37,736 bases of DNA from Actinomycetota bacterium (lineage in GTDB: Bacteria > Actinomycetota > Actinomycetes > JACCUZ01). Position 1 is the stretch's first letter; every line of letters starts with the position of its first letter. The stretch covers positions 1 to 37,736 of the forward strand of contig JAVEDI010000090.1 in the NCBI GenBank assembly GCA_030841035.1, in the 5' to 3' direction. Made by a program: the position numbers and the translations under genes. Under the pieces are notes generated by a model. The model was not told the origin of the DNA. It worked only from the letters and a program-made list of their open reading frames with translations, and did not search any database. Shown here piece by piece: positions 37,698-37,736 of this stretch.

Positions 37698-37736
37698 GGT
37701 GGTCGCGCGTCCCTGGGCGATCCCGCATCGTCGAGA

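Overview
The window is high-GC DNA packed with actinobacterial housekeeping genes in the conserved smc to rpsB to rlmN order. The S16 and S2 tails, a WhiG/FliA sigma factor beside xerC, a DUF2469 gene after rnhB and DivIVA-like proteins fit a Nocardioidaceae-like actinobacterium (Propionibacteriales). The family assignment is inference; membership in the actinobacteria is well supported.

Layout. 1-4.7 kb: the 3' end of smc, a small membrane protein, ftsY, a PLP-dependent decarboxylase and a second small membrane protein. 4.7-8.8 kb: the nitrogen-control operon amtB-glnK-glnD, with two GlnR-type boxes upstream. 8.8-12 kb: an MFS transporter on the minus strand, then ffh. 11.9-12.4 kb: a repeat-rich gap with two palindromic elements and several minisatellites, then an amidohydrolase. 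13.5-18.7 kb: rpsP-khpA-rimM-trmD, rplS, lepB, rnhB and a DUF2469 gene. 18.8-21.9 kb: yraN-yifB-dprA. 24.2-28.7 kb: xerC-whiG, an L,D-transpeptidase, a class V aminotransferase and an M23-like peptidase. 29.1-35.2 kb: rpsB-tsf-pyrH-frr-cdsA-rlmN and a DivIVA-like gene. 35.2-37.7 kb: a propionate/acetate-CoA ligase, a small exported protein and a 3Fe-4S ferredoxin.

The most interesting part is a 2.3-kb minus-strand island between dprA and xerC (about 21.88-24.11 kb). It encodes a small secreted fibre-like protein with a SipW-type signal peptide, followed by a SipW-like signal peptidase fused to a DUF5305-type domain. The leader of this two-gene operon carries a sequence matching the type I cyclic-di-GMP riboswitch (GEMM-I), with the conserved GGCAAACC, a GNRA-capped P2 hairpin, CGCAAAGCC and a GCCGGGCUACC-like end. 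An imperfect ~100-bp direct repeat that includes the 3' end of dprA flanks the island, which suggests insertion into an ancestral dprA-xerC junction. About 1.3 kb beyond the riboswitch lies whiG; in Streptomyces its product is held by the c-di-GMP-dependent anti-sigma factor RsiG. The locus may therefore hold two c-di-GMP-linked outputs, a surface fibre and a developmental/motility sigma factor.

Other structure includes two 39-bp elements of identical architecture (paired GTCCACAG, DnaA-box-like, around a hairpin) upstream of yraN and between the M23 gene and rpsB. I saw no tRNA, rRNA, CRISPR array or transposase.
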